64,000 bases of DNA from Nocardiopsis ganjiahuensis DSM 45031 (GTDB lineage Bacteria > Actinomycetota > Actinomycetes > Streptosporangiales > Streptosporangiaceae): the NCBI RefSeq assembly GCF_000341085.1, contig NZ_ANBA01000016.1, positions 83,363 to 147,362 on the forward strand, in the 5' to 3' direction. Shown here piece by piece: positions 17,822 to 25,859 of this stretch. The first letter of the stretch is position 1; the number at the start of each line of letters is the position of its first letter. A model generated the notes under the pieces. That model worked only from the letters and a program-made list of their open reading frames with translations. It made no database searches and was not told where the DNA came from. The translations under genes were made by a program, and so were the position numbers.

Positions 17822-17866
17822 GGCTGCCTCCCGGCCCCAGGCTAACCGCGGTCGGGTGCACGGCAA

Positions 17867-17895
17867 AGGGGGACGGCCGGCCTCGCCGTCCCCCT
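17867..17895 (-). terminator. Terminator of the nrdR-nrdJ operon
   Basis: An 11-bp perfect stem, AGGGGGACGGC (17867-17877) with GCCGTCCCCCT (17885-17895), with a 7-base loop, lies 19 bases after the nrdJ stop codon. Confidence 0.8.
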
Positions 17896-17913
17896 CGGGC
17901 CGATCGCTTTCGG

Positions 17914-20900
17914 TCAGCTGCAGCCGCTGGTGGCGCCGCAGCCCTCACAGGCGTAGCAGCTGCCCGAGGGCCGCATCTTGGTCCCGCAGGTGATGCACAG
18001 CGGGGCGTCGGCGACGAACCCCTCGGTGCGGGGCACCTCGGCCGCGCGGGGTTCGGCGTGCTCCTCCCTCGGGGCGGCCGGGGCCTCCGTGGAGGCCGCC
18101 GACTGCGCGTACGACTCCACCTGCACCGCGGCCTGGGCCGGGTCCTCGCCGCTGACCTGGGCCTCGCGTTCGGAGGCGGACAGCACGCCCAGGGCGGCCC
18201 GCTCCTCGTAGGGCAGGTGGTCCAGGGCCAGGCGGCGGAAGATGTAGTCCACCACCGACTGCGCCATGCGGATGTCCGGGTCGTCGGTCATGCCCGCCGG
18301 GTCGAAGCGCATGTTGGTGAACTTCTCCACGTAGGTCTCCAGCGGGACCCCGTACTGGAGGGCGATGGAGATCGCGATGGAGAAGGCGTCCATGACCCCG
18401 GCCAGGGTCGAGCCCTGCTTGCCGAGCTTCATGAAGACCTCGCCGAGGCCGTCGTCGGGGTAGGAGCCCGCGGTGATGTACCCCTCGGCGCCGCCCACGG
18501 AGAACGAGGTGGTCTCGCTCGGCCGCTTCTTGGGCAGCCGCTTGCGGACCGGCCGGTGGACCTCGACGACCTTGGGCGCCTCCTTGTCCTCGGTCCTGGC
18601 CGTGGACAGCGGCTGGCCCACCTTGCAGTTGTCCCGGTAGACCGCCAGGGCCTTGAGCCCCAGACGCCAGCCCTCGTAGTAGATGTGCTCGAGGTCGGCG
18701 ACCGTGGCCTCCTCGGGCACGTTCACCGTCTTGGAGATCGCCCCCGACAGGAACGGCTGGGTGGCGGCCATCATGCGCACGTGGCCCATGGGCTGGATGT
18801 AGCGGCGCCCCATGGCGCAGTCGAACACCTCGTAGTGCTCGGGCCGGAGCGCGGGCGCGTCCACCACGTGGCCGTTCTCCGCGACGTACCCGACGATCGC
18901 CTCGACCTGCTCGTCCTGGTACCCCAGGTTCCGCAGCGCCCGCGGGATGGCCTGGTTGACGATCTGCATGGACCCGCCGCCGACCAGCTTCTTGTACTTG
19001 ACCAGCGAGAAGTCCGGCTCGATCCCGGTCGTGTCGCAGTCGAGCATGAAACTGATCGTCCCGGTGGGCGCGAGGAGGCTGGCCTGGGCGTTGCGCCAGC
19101 CGTGGCGTTCGCCGAGCTTGAGGCACTCGGCCCACTCCTGTGTGGCGGCCGCGTGGACGGGCTGCTCCAGGGCGCCGACGGTACGCAGGTCGTCGTTGGC
19201 GGCGGCGTGCTTGCGCATCACCCTCTTGTGGGCCTTCTCGTTGCGCTTGTAGCCCTCGTAGGGGCCGACGACCCCGGCCAGTTCGGCGCTGCGGCGGTAG
19301 GCGGCACCGGTCATCAGGGACGTGATCGCGGCGGCCACGGCACGGCCGCCGTCGGAGTCGTAGGCGTGGCCGGTGGCCATGAGCAGGGCGCCCAGGTTCG
19401 CGTAGCCGATGCCCAGCTGACGGTAGGCGCGGGTCGTCTCACCGATCTTCTCGGTGGGGAAGTCCGCGAAGGTGATGGAGATGTCCATCGCCGTGATGAC
19501 CAGCTCGGTGAGGCCGGTGAACCGCTCGATGTCGAACGTGTCGTCCTCGCGCAGGAACTTCAGCAGGTTGACCGAGGCCAGGTTGCAGGACGAGTCGTCC
19601 AATGACAGATATTCACTACATGGGTTGCTTGCGCTGATACGCCCGGTTTCGGGGTTGGTGTGCCAGTCCTGGATGGTGCCGTCGTACTGGATGCCCGGGT
19701 CGGCGCACTCCCAGGCGGCCTTGGCCATGCGGTGGAAGAGGTCCTTGGCGTCGACGGTGGCGATGACCTCGCCGGTGGTGCGGGAGGTCAGCCCGAACTC
19801 GGAGCCGGTGTCCACCGCGCGCATGAAGGCGTCGGAGACGCGGACGGAGTTGTTGGCGTTCTGGTACTGGACGCTGAACATGTCGTCGCCGCCGAGGTCG
19901 ACGTCGAAGCCCGCGTCGCGCAGGGCGCGGATCTTGTGCTCCTCGCGCGCCTTGGTCTCGACGAACTCCTCGATGTCGGGGTGGTCCACGTCCAGCACGA
20001 CCATCTTGGCCGCGCGGCGGGTGGCGCCGCCCGACTTGATGGTGCCGGCGGAGGCGTCGGCGCCGCGCATGAAGGAGACGGGACCGGAGGCGGCGCCGCC
20101 GGAGGAGAGCAGCTCCTTGCTGGAGCGGATGCGCGACAGGTTCACACCCGCGCCGGACCCGCCCTTGAAGATGAGCCCCTCCTCCTTGTACCAGTCGAGG
20201 ATCGACTCCATGTTGTCGTCGACGGAGAGGATGAAACAGTTGTGGACTCGGAGGTTGCCGGAGAGGTATTCACCGCTCTCGGTCTGGATGTCGTAGACCT
20301 TCATGGGACCGAGGTCCTCGATCCTGGCGATCTCCAACCGCTTGAGGTCTTTGGCAACCCGGCCCGGGCGGTCCAGGCTGCGTTCCAGTTTGTGGGCCTT
20401 GACAGGGTCGACGAAGCCGATCTCGGCATGGAAGAGCGCCCGGTCCCCCAGCGATTGGATGCCGAGGGCGCACAGATCGTGCCGGTTGGACCTGGGATCC
20501 GACTTGGTCCGCACACGGGAGAAGATCCCGAACCGCATCAGCAGCTTCTGGACCCCGCGGACCAGATCCGCGGAGATCATGTCCATGCCGACGAGGGTGG
20601 AACGCTCCCGGTCGGAGACGTAGCCCTCAGCTTGGAAGATGCTGCGTAGGTAGGCCCGGACCACCGGCAGAGGGGCGCTGAACAGGAATGGAGGTACCGC
20701 CATGTCGGTTCCGCGTGCCCGAAGCCCCCAGCGCGCCACGAAATCCTTCATACCGTTGCCGTAGAGCCGGGTGCGTCGGCAGTCCAGGCTCGTGTCCTGG
20801 GTCCGGACCTTGGTTTCCCTGCGATGGATGTCAGGGAACACCCGGTCCAGAGCACTGGTGACCCAGGTCAGCTCGGCCGGGGTCACGGTCATCGCTTCGA

Positions 20901-21783
20901 TGGTGAGGGACTTGTTGGTTCCTTGGTACTGGCCGACGAAGCCGTCGGACTGAAGCCAACCCGCCAGCGCCGCTTCGGCTATGTCGCTCGAACGGATCTC
21001 GGCCTCTCCGAAGGAGTCCCTCCGGTGCCACTGAAGGCTGTCACCGGGTCCGAGTGACCCAGCCGGCACGAAACGCCCGGACGTGAGACTGGTTCCGCTG
21101 CTCTTCCACACCAAGTGGTCCGCGGTCACATCGAGGGTGTGCCCAGCCTTGGTGTGCAGACGGAGTACCTCCTTGACCCCGTTCTCCTTGGTCGCGACGA
21201 TGCGGGTCAGCCCGTTGACGTCGTAGACCTTGGTTCCGACCGCGTCGTTCTCCACCAGTTCACCGATCGGCACGAGCCCCGCCGGAGTGCTGACCATCGC
21301 GCCGTACGGTTGACACGCGCTGACCTGCTGTTTCGCGGTGGTCCCCACGTTGAACCAGACCGGGGAGTTGAAGCTGAACATCTGGTGCGCCAGGGCGTAC
21401 TTCAGCTCGTGGTCGAAGACCTCGGCGTCCTCGTCGGAGGCGAAGTAGCCGTGGGCGCGCCCGGTCGCGGTGTAGACGCCGACGACGCGGTCGATGAGCT
21501 GTTTGAGGCTCCACTCGCGCTCGGGGGTGCCGACGGCTCCGCGGAAGTACTTGCTGGCCACGATCTGGGTGGCGTTCACCGACCAGGAGGAGGGGAACTC
21601 GACCCCGCGCTGCTCGAAGTTGACGGTGCCGTCGCGCCAGTTCGTCATGACGACGTCGCGGAGTTCCCACTCGAGGGTGTCGTAGGGGTGCGTGCCCTCG
21701 GTCGTGAAGACCCGGTTGATCCTGAGCCCCTTGCGCGACCCCTTGTTCTTGCGCCCCGCTGGACTGCTCGCGGTCTCCGTCAT
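17914..21783 (-). CDS. nrdJ: Adenosylcobalamin-dependent (class II) ribonucleotide reductase with intein
   Basis: Makes deoxyribonucleotides from ribonucleotides using a B12-derived radical, with or without oxygen. The precursor has 1289 residues; without the 359-residue intein (157-515) the enzyme has 930, normal for NrdJ. Catalytic residues in precursor numbering: redox cysteine 516 (first residue after the intein), the NPCSE loop with Asn720, thiyl-radical Cys722 and Glu724, and the second redox cysteine 733. The C-terminus has a zinc ribbon CITCGTK...CYACEGC followed by the SGC tail that rereduces the active site. It lies downstream of nrdR and should be controlled by NrdR. Activity depends on protein splicing, since the intein separates the redox cysteine from its normal context. 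Confidence 0.97.
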   Translation of the reverse strand: MTETASSPAGRKNKGSRKGLRINRVFTTEGTHPYDTLEWELRDVVMTNWRDGTVNFEQRGVEFPSSWSVNATQIVASKYFRGAVGTPEREWSLKQLIDRVVGVYTATGRAHGYFASDEDAEVFDHELKYALAHQMFSFNSPVWFNVGTTAKQQVSACQPYGAMVSTPAGLVPIGELVENDAVGTKVYDVNGLTRIVATKENGVKEVLRLHTKAGHTLDVTADHLVWKSSGTSLTSGRFVPAGSLGPGDSLQWHRRDSFGEAEIRSSDIAEAALAGWLQSDGFVGQYQGTNKSLTIEAMTVTPAELTWVTSALDRVFPDIHRRETKVRTQDTSLDCRRTRLYGNGMKDFVARWGLRARGTDMAVPPFLFSAPLPVVRAYLRSIFQAEGYVSDRERSTLVGMDMISADLVRGVQKLLMRFGIFSRVRTKSDPRSNRHDLCALGIQSLGDRALFHAEIGFVDPVKAHKLERSLDRPGRVAKDLKRLEIARIEDLGPMKVYDIQTESGEYLSGNLRVHNCFILSVDDNMESILDWYKEEGLIFKGGSGAGVNLSRIRSSKELLSSGGAASGPVSFMRGADASAGTIKSGGATRRAAKMVVLDVDHPDIEEFVETKAREEHKIRALRDAGFDVDLGGDDMFSVQYQNANNSVRVSDAFMRAVDTGSEFGLTSRTTGEVIATVDAKDLFHRMAKAAWECADPGIQYDGTIQDWHTNPETGRISASNPCSEYLSLDDSSCNLASVNLLKFLREDDTFDIERFTGLTELVITAMDISITFADFPTEKIGETTRAYRQLGIGYANLGALLMATGHAYDSDGGRAVAAAITSLMTGAAYRRSAELAGVVGPYEGYKRNEKAHKRVMRKHAAANDDLRTVGALEQPVHAAATQEWAECLKLGERHGWRNAQASLLAPTGTISFMLDCDTTGIEPDFSLVKYKKLVGGGSMQIVNQAIPRALRNLGYQDEQVEAIVGYVAENGHVVDAPALRPEHYEVFDCAMGRRYIQPMGHVRMMAATQPFLSGAISKTVNVPEEATVADLEHIYYEGWRLGLKALAVYRDNCKVGQPLSTARTEDKEAPKVVEVHRPVRKRLPKKRPSETTSFSVGGAEGYITAGSYPDDGLGEVFMKLGKQGSTLAGVMDAFSIAISIALQYGVPLETYVEKFTNMRFDPAGMTDDPDIRMAQSVVDYIFRRLALDHLPYEERAALGVLSASEREAQVSGEDPAQAAVQVESYAQSAASTEAPAAPREEHAEPRAAEVPRTEGFVADAPLCITCGTKMRPSGSCYACEGCGATSGCS
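20239..21315 (-). other. Intein (LAGLIDADG homing-endonuclease type) inside nrdJ
   Basis: Encodes precursor residues 157-515. Splicing block A starts at Cys157 (CQPYGAMVSTPAGLVPIGEL); block B is GHTLDVTADHLVW (214-226); block F is VYDIQTESGEYL; block G ends HN (514-515) followed by Cys516 of the host protein. All splicing nucleophiles are present. Two degenerate dodecapeptides, LAGWLQSDGFVG (273-284) and LRSIFQAEGYVS (379-390), mark a DOD endonuclease domain with both acidic positions present (Asp280, Glu386). The insertion point, immediately before a catalytic cysteine, is typical of inteins in conserved enzyme sites. Confidence 0.93.
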
Positions 21784-21937
21784 GGCAACTCCCCGAAAGT
21801 ACGTTCATGCGCGGACCGGCGGTGACCGCGCGGGCGTTCATGGGTGTTCAGGGTGGCAGGAGGACGCAGCGGCGTCCTCTGCCGTGCCTCCGCCCGCCTG
21901 GGGGCAGCTGTTCCGGCACCGCGCGGGCGCCGTGGAG

Positions 21938-22423
21938 CTACCCCGCGGAAGCAGTGGTGTCGACCGGGGCCTCGTTCTCGCGGTCCTCGCGCAGGCTGGC
22001 GATCTCCGCCTCGAAGTCGGCCAGGCTCTCGAAACCGCGGTAGACGCTGGCGAAGTGCAGGTAGGCGACCTCGTCCAGGTCTCGCATCGGCCCCAGGATG
22101 GCCAGGCCGATCTCGTGGGCGGGCACCTCGGCCACACCCCTGCCGCGGATCTCCTCCTCGACCTGTTGGCCGAGTTTGGCGAGGGCGTCCTCGGAGACGG
22201 GGCGGCCCTGGCAGGCGCGGCGCACCCCGGCGATGATCTTGGTCCGGCTGAAGGGCTCGGTGACCCCCGACCGCTTGGCCACCATCAGCAGGACGGTCTC
22301 CTGCGTGGTGAAGCGGCGCTCGCAGACGGGGCAGGACCGGCGGCGCCGGATCGCCGCGCCGTCGTCGGTGGACCTGCTGTCGATCACCCGGGTGTCCGGA
22401 TGGCGGCAGAACGGACAGTGCAT
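21938..22423 (-). CDS. nrdR: Transcriptional repressor NrdR
   Basis: A zinc-ribbon/ATP-cone repressor that senses dATP/ATP and shuts off ribonucleotide reductase genes. Cys3, Cys6, Cys31 and Cys34 form the zinc ribbon (MHCPFC... RRSCPVCERRFTT), and residues 46-136 are the ATP-cone (VAKRSGVTEPFSRTKIIAGV... YLHFASVY). At 161 residues it has the usual length plus a short polar tail. It is the first gene of the nrdR-nrdJ operon (154 bases between them) and probably represses its own promoter through the boxes at 22489-22535. Confidence 0.97.
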   Translation of the reverse strand: MHCPFCRHPDTRVIDSRSTDDGAAIRRRRSCPVCERRFTTQETVLLMVAKRSGVTEPFSRTKIIAGVRRACQGRPVSEDALAKLGQQVEEEIRGRGVAEVPAHEIGLAILGPMRDLDEVAYLHFASVYRGFESLADFEAEIASLREDRENEAPVDTTASAG

Positions 22424-22488
22424 CCCGGTTCACCTGGCTTCCCTTGCCCGACCAACGCCCCTCGGGGCCTTCCCTGGGGTCTACTAAA

Positions 22489-22535
22489 CCACAACTTCTG
22501 GATCGCATACCCCTGATTGACACCAGATGTTGTGG
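22489..22535 (-). promoter_or_regulatory. Pair of NrdR boxes upstream of nrdR
   Basis: The 16-mer at 22520-22535 (ACACCAGATGTTGTGG) matches the NrdR consensus acaCwAtATaTwGtgt at 12 of 16 positions, including all six conserved capitals. A degenerate partner lies at 22489-22504, 31 bases centre to centre, i.e. three helical turns, the usual spacing of NrdR box pairs. Their outer parts also form a 14-of-15 inverted repeat (22487-22501 with 22523-22537). Confidence 0.6.
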
Positions 22536-22898
22536 TTGAACCTAGGCGCCCGGACGGATGTCCGCAACCCTCTCGCCAGCGTGTCCCCATAACGGGGTCC
22601 GAGGACCGCGACCGGTCGGCGAAGGGGGGACCCGAGGAGGGGAAGTGGGGATGTGCGGTGCTGGGCACCGGCTCCAAGGATAAGGGCGCCGGAGCACGCG
22701 ACTCCCCGGGCGCCACACCCCGCCGCTGGCCGAATCCTCCCTCCGGACATCCCTCTCCTGCGACTCCTCTCCGGGCAACCCGGCACCGACGACGCGTGGG
22801 GCGGCCGGGGCGAGACGAACCCCATACCCGCCGGGCCCCGGGAACCCCCGAAACCCTCCTTGAACCTCTTCCCGCATTCGGGGGACAACGACGGGTGA

Positions 22899-22919
22899 AC
22901 ACGTGTACACACATATGTG
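22899..22919. repeat. Cluster of three short overlapping palindromes
   Basis: Within 21 bases lie three perfect palindromes: ACACGTGT (22899-22906), GTGTACAC (22903-22910) and CACATATGTG (22910-22919). The cluster is AT-richer than the surroundings and lies 70 bases before the SOS box. It may be a protein-binding site; no specific regulator is suggested. Confidence 0.35.
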
Positions 22920-22986
22920 GAGGCCGCCGGAAAACAGGGCTCGAAAACACAAAACAAAATCCGCGCGCGACCCCGAGCACCCGTTC

Positions 22987-23027
22987 TCGAACGCTTGTTT
23001 GATATCACCGTGCGCAACGACTAATGT
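22987..23027 (+). promoter_or_regulatory. lexA promoter with SOS box
   Basis: TCGAAC-GCTT-GTTTGA (22987-23002) differs from the actinobacterial SOS box TCGAAC-N4-GTTCGA by one base. It overlaps a -35 box TTGATA (22999-23004), which is followed after 17 bases by a -10 box TAATGT (23022-23027). LexA bound here would block its own promoter. Confidence 0.85.
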
Positions 23028-23145
23028 TGACCTTGATTTCACGCCGGTTTCGCCGTCCCGTGGACCACCAGGTCGGCGCGGTCGGACCCGGTGGCTGGCC
23101 ACACAAGCAGGCCCTGACCGAACCGAACGCCGAGGAGGCCCGGCC

Positions 23146-23877
23146 GTGCCGGAGGAGAACCCCGGAGCCGTCGGCTCCGGACCCACCACTGTTCTTTCGC
23201 CCGTAGGTGACACGGGGACAACCGTTCCCGACGCCCCCAAACTCACCGCGCGCCAGCAGAGTGTCCTCAACTGCATCCAGCGTTATGTCCGGGAACGGGG
23301 TTACCCGCCGTCCATCCGGGAGATCGGTGACACGGTCGGCCTGTCCAGTCCGTCCAGCGTGGCGCACCAGCTCAAGTCGCTCCAGCGCAAGGGCTACCTG
23401 TACCGCGACCAGAACCGGCCGCGGGCGGTCGAGCTGCGCACGCCGGGCCGGGACACGACGCAGAGCATCACCCCGGAAGAGCTCACCGCCGACTCCACCC
23501 GGGCCGCCTCGGTGCCGCTGGTCGGCCGGATCGCCGCCGGCGGTCCGATCCTGGCCGAGGAGGCGGTCGAGGACGTCCTGGCGCTGCCCCGGCAGCTGGT
23601 CGGCGAGGGCCGCCTGTTCATGCTCACCGTCGTGGGCGACTCGATGGTCGACGCCGCGATCACGGACGGCGACCTCGTGGTGATCCGCCAGCAGCAGGAC
23701 GCGGAGAACGGCGACATCGTCGCCGCGATGCTGGGCGACGAGGCGACCGTCAAGGTGCTGCGTCGCGAACCGGACGGGCACGTCTGGCTGATGCCGCGCA
23801 ACGACGCCTACGAGCCCATCAACGGTGACGAGGCGACCATTCTCGGCAAGGTCGTCACGGTCATGCGCCGGGTCTGA
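23146..23877 (+). CDS. lexA: SOS-response repressor LexA
   Basis: Represses DNA-damage genes and cleaves itself when stimulated by RecA filaments. The N-terminal winged helix (residues 30-97, with SIREIGDTVGLSSPSSVAHQL as recognition region) is followed by the cleavage site AAGGP (Ala131-Gly132), the catalytic Ser166 in VVGDSM and Lys203 in ATVKVL. The 243-residue length is normal for actinobacteria with the usual 30-residue polar N-terminus. The GTG start is chosen because CGAGGAGG lies 8 bases upstream. It is autoregulated through the SOS box at 22987-23002 and ends at a long perfect hairpin. Confidence 0.97.
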   Translation: MPEENPGAVGSGPTTVLSPVGDTGTTVPDAPKLTARQQSVLNCIQRYVRERGYPPSIREIGDTVGLSSPSSVAHQLKSLQRKGYLYRDQNRPRAVELRTPGRDTTQSITPEELTADSTRAASVPLVGRIAAGGPILAEEAVEDVLALPRQLVGEGRLFMLTVVGDSMVDAAITDGDLVVIRQQQDAENGDIVAAMLGDEATVKVLRREPDGHVWLMPRNDAYEPINGDEATILGKVVTVMRRV

Positions 23878-23880
23878 AAC

Positions 23881-23922
23881 CGCGGTCCCGCTCCGTGTGC
23901 GCGCACACGGAGCGGGACCGCG
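23881..23922 (+). terminator. lexA terminator, 42-base perfect palindrome
   Basis: Bases 23881-23901 are exactly complementary to 23902-23922 (21 bp; the loop must open by a few bases at CGCG). It starts three bases after the lexA stop. Confidence 0.85.
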
Positions 23923-23966
23923 CACGTCCGGGGCGGGGGCGGCGGGCGGGCCGATACGCTGTGGGC

Positions 23967-25076
23967 GTGTCGACACCTGCCTCCTCCGCCGCCCCCAGCA
24001 CCACTACCGCCCCCGCGACCGGCCGCGCTCGGACCGCACTGGTCGCGGCCCTGGCCGCCGGCGCGCTGCTGGTCACCGCCTGTTCGCCGACCGACGGCGA
24101 GGACGGTCCCGGTCTGCCCGGCCGGGCCGGGGACGAGCGCGAGGTCTCCTTCGAGGGCGGCGGGTTCGCGGTGTCCGGTACCTTCACCGCCCCGGCCCGG
24201 ACCGACGACGGCACGGTCCCCGGGGTTCTCATCATCTCCGGCAGCGGCCCCACCGACCGGGACGGCAACGGCCCGGGGCGCCCCGAGGCCGACACCAACC
24301 TGAACCTCGCCCGGGTCCTGAGCGGTGCGGGCGCGGCCTCACTGCGCTACGACAAGTTCGGCAGCGGCGACCCCGCGGAGATGGACGACGCCGAGCTGGA
24401 GGCCATGGAGCGCTCCGTGGACCCGAGGGTCTACGACGAGCAGATGGCGGCCGCCTACGCGGAGCTCGTCGCGCAACCCGAGGTGGACCCCGAGCGCACC
24501 GTCGTCCTGGGCCACAGCGAGGGCGCACTGTTCGCCCTGCGCGCCCACGAGGTCCTCGACGCCGAACCCGCGCTCGTGCTGGCCGCCCCGCCCGGCACCC
24601 GCATGCTCGACCTCATCGACCGGCAGGTGACCGAACAGATCCGCAGCGCGGAGGCCCAGGGCGCCGTCGGGGAGGTCGGCGCCGCGGAGATGCTCTCCGA
24701 CGTCCGGGCGGGGCGGGCTGCGATCCGCGCGGGCACGGAGCTGCCCCCGGACGACACTACCGGCCTGTTCGACGAGCAGAACGAGGCCTACCTGGCCTGG
24801 ATCGACGCCTTCGACCCGGTGGAGCTGGCCGAGGAGCTGCCCGCGAGCACCCCGGTGCTGGTTCTCTGGGGCGACGAGGACGCCCAGGTCAACGAGGAGG
24901 AGGTCGACCTGCTCATGACCGGCCTGAGCGGCGCGGAGCGGGTGGACCTGCCCGGTGTGGACCACATCCTGCGTGAGTACGACGACTCGCCGGGGGCCGT
25001 GGCGCTCGACGCCGACCGCCCCTTCGCCCCCGCGGTCGCCCCGGCCGTGGAGGATTTCCTCGACGGCCTCTGGTAG
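23967..25076 (+). CDS. Alpha/beta-hydrolase lipoprotein
   Basis: An exported lipid-anchored hydrolase of 369 residues. The N-terminus is a lipoprotein signal with basic GRAR, a hydrophobic core and the lipobox LVTAC (Cys39). The mature part has an alpha/beta-hydrolase fold: an oxyanion region GVLIISGSGPTDRDGNG, the nucleophile elbow GHSEGA, and near the C-terminus LVLWGDEDAQVNEE and the histidine of GVDHIL. Serine, acid and histidine are therefore all present. The substrate is unknown; relatives are annotated as esterases or peptidases. The GTG start is preceded by TACGCT (23955-23960) and a 6-base gap, pointing to a leaderless message. An upstream frame to 23895 would destroy the signal peptide. 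Confidence 0.85.
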   Translation: MSTPASSAAPSTTTAPATGRARTALVAALAAGALLVTACSPTDGEDGPGLPGRAGDEREVSFEGGGFAVSGTFTAPARTDDGTVPGVLIISGSGPTDRDGNGPGRPEADTNLNLARVLSGAGAASLRYDKFGSGDPAEMDDAELEAMERSVDPRVYDEQMAAAYAELVAQPEVDPERTVVLGHSEGALFALRAHEVLDAEPALVLAAPPGTRMLDLIDRQVTEQIRSAEAQGAVGEVGAAEMLSDVRAGRAAIRAGTELPPDDTTGLFDEQNEAYLAWIDAFDPVELAEELPASTPVLVLWGDEDAQVNEEEVDLLMTGLSGAERVDLPGVDHILREYDDSPGAVALDADRPFAPAVAPAVEDFLDGLW

Positions 25077-25078
25077 GC

Positions 25079-25110
25079 CCTCAGGCCCGGGGCAGGCCCC
25101 GGCCCTGAGG
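25079..25110. terminator. Bidirectional terminator hairpin
   Basis: CCTCAGG-C-CCGGGGC and GCCCCGG-C-CCTGAGG pair over 14 bp with one internal C/C mismatch, between the convergent gene ends at 25076 and 25119. Confidence 0.7.
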
Positions 25111-25118
25111 AGCGGCCG

Positions 25119-25859
25119 CTAGTCGTCTTCGGGCGCGGGAAGCTGCTCGACGACGGACCGGGCGAGGCGTTCGGCCTCATCGGCGGCGAGGTCGCCGTCC
25201 ACGGAGCGGACGGCGTCGTAGTCGGTGGCCGCGGTGTAGCAGGACTCCGCGTACAGGTTGGAGACGCGGACGGCGACGCAGCCCACCTCGAAGGTGCCGT
25301 CCTCGACCCACCGCAGGGCCTCGTCGCCCAGGTCCTCGACCGGCTGGGCGCCGTTGCCTTCCGCGGTGGAGCGCAGGGTGTCGGCGGCGACGTCCTCACC
25401 GCCCTCCACCGGGGCGGCGACCAGGACCAGGGTGGCGGCGGCCGGCACGGAGTCCCCCGAGCCCTCGGGGGTGGCCCAGCGGCACTGCCAGCCCGTCCCG
25501 AAGGTGTCCTGGACGGTGCCGACGGTCTCCTCGATCTCGGTCTCGTAGCCGGGCACGAGTTCGTCGAGGACCTCGGTCTCCCCGATCCCGCACTCGGGTG
25601 CGGCCTCGAAGTCGCCGCTCTCCGCGCCGTTGCCCAGCAGGTACCAGACGAGCCAGCCGGCGAGGGCCAGTACGGCCACGACCAGGAGCGCCAGGAGGGC
25701 GACGGCCAGTCCGCGGCTCTGCGGCGGTGTGGCTCCGGGATCCTCGGCGTGCTCACCGGGGCCGCTCGGACCGCCCGGGCCGCCCGGGCCGCTCGGGCCG
25801 CTCGGGCCACCCGGGCCGTCCGGGCCACCCGGGACCGGGCCGGGGTAGGGCGTGCTCAC
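25119..25859 (-). CDS. Membrane-anchored hypothetical protein with Gly/Pro repeat N-terminus
   Basis: A 246-residue protein. Residues 1-37 are a collagen-like GPGGPSGPSGP run, probably disordered and cytoplasmic. One membrane segment (51-75) follows, then an acidic extracytoplasmic domain with pattern ECG...VPGYE...WQCRW and later GCVAV...ESCYTAA, so disulphides are likely. The pattern CG-x-PG-x-CxW recurs in the upstream neighbour and resembles DUF3558-type cell-surface proteins; this is inference. The GTG start overlaps the stop of the upstream gene (GTGA), so the two are coupled. The low-complexity DNA at 25755-25850 may vary in length between strains. Confidence 0.6.
   Translation of the reverse strand: MSTPYPGPVPGGPDGPGGPSGPSGPGGPGGPSGPGEHAEDPGATPPQSRGLAVALLALLVVAVLALAGWLVWYLLGNGAESGDFEAAPECGIGETEVLDELVPGYETEIEETVGTVQDTFGTGWQCRWATPEGSGDSVPAAATLVLVAAPVEGGEDVAADTLRSTAEGNGAQPVEDLGDEALRWVEDGTFEVGCVAVRVSNLYAESCYTAATDYDAVRSVDGDLAADEAERLARSVVEQLPAPEDD

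Larger units (their letters stand above)
22424..23145. other. Divergent nrdR / lexA intergenic region, 722 bases
   Basis: Mycobacteria have a LysM-domain gene between lexA and nrdR; here there is none, and the open frames in this stretch have implausible compositions. The left third holds the NrdR boxes, the right end the SOS box and lexA promoter. The middle (about 22545-22880) is GC-rich with nothing recognisable. The nearly 120-base leader of lexA (23030-23145) holds no obvious structure. A short palindrome cluster at 22899-22919 is described separately. Confidence 0.5.

Noticed and set aside
22424..22560. Cobalamin riboswitch for the B12-dependent reductase
   Set aside because: No B12-box-like sequence or suitable multi-stem leader seen; the NrdR boxes explain the region.
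22542..23276. A possible gene between nrdR and lexA on the minus strand (LysM gene position in mycobacteria)
   Set aside because: No LysM or signal peptide, composition of a shadow frame, and it would run across the lexA promoter and start.
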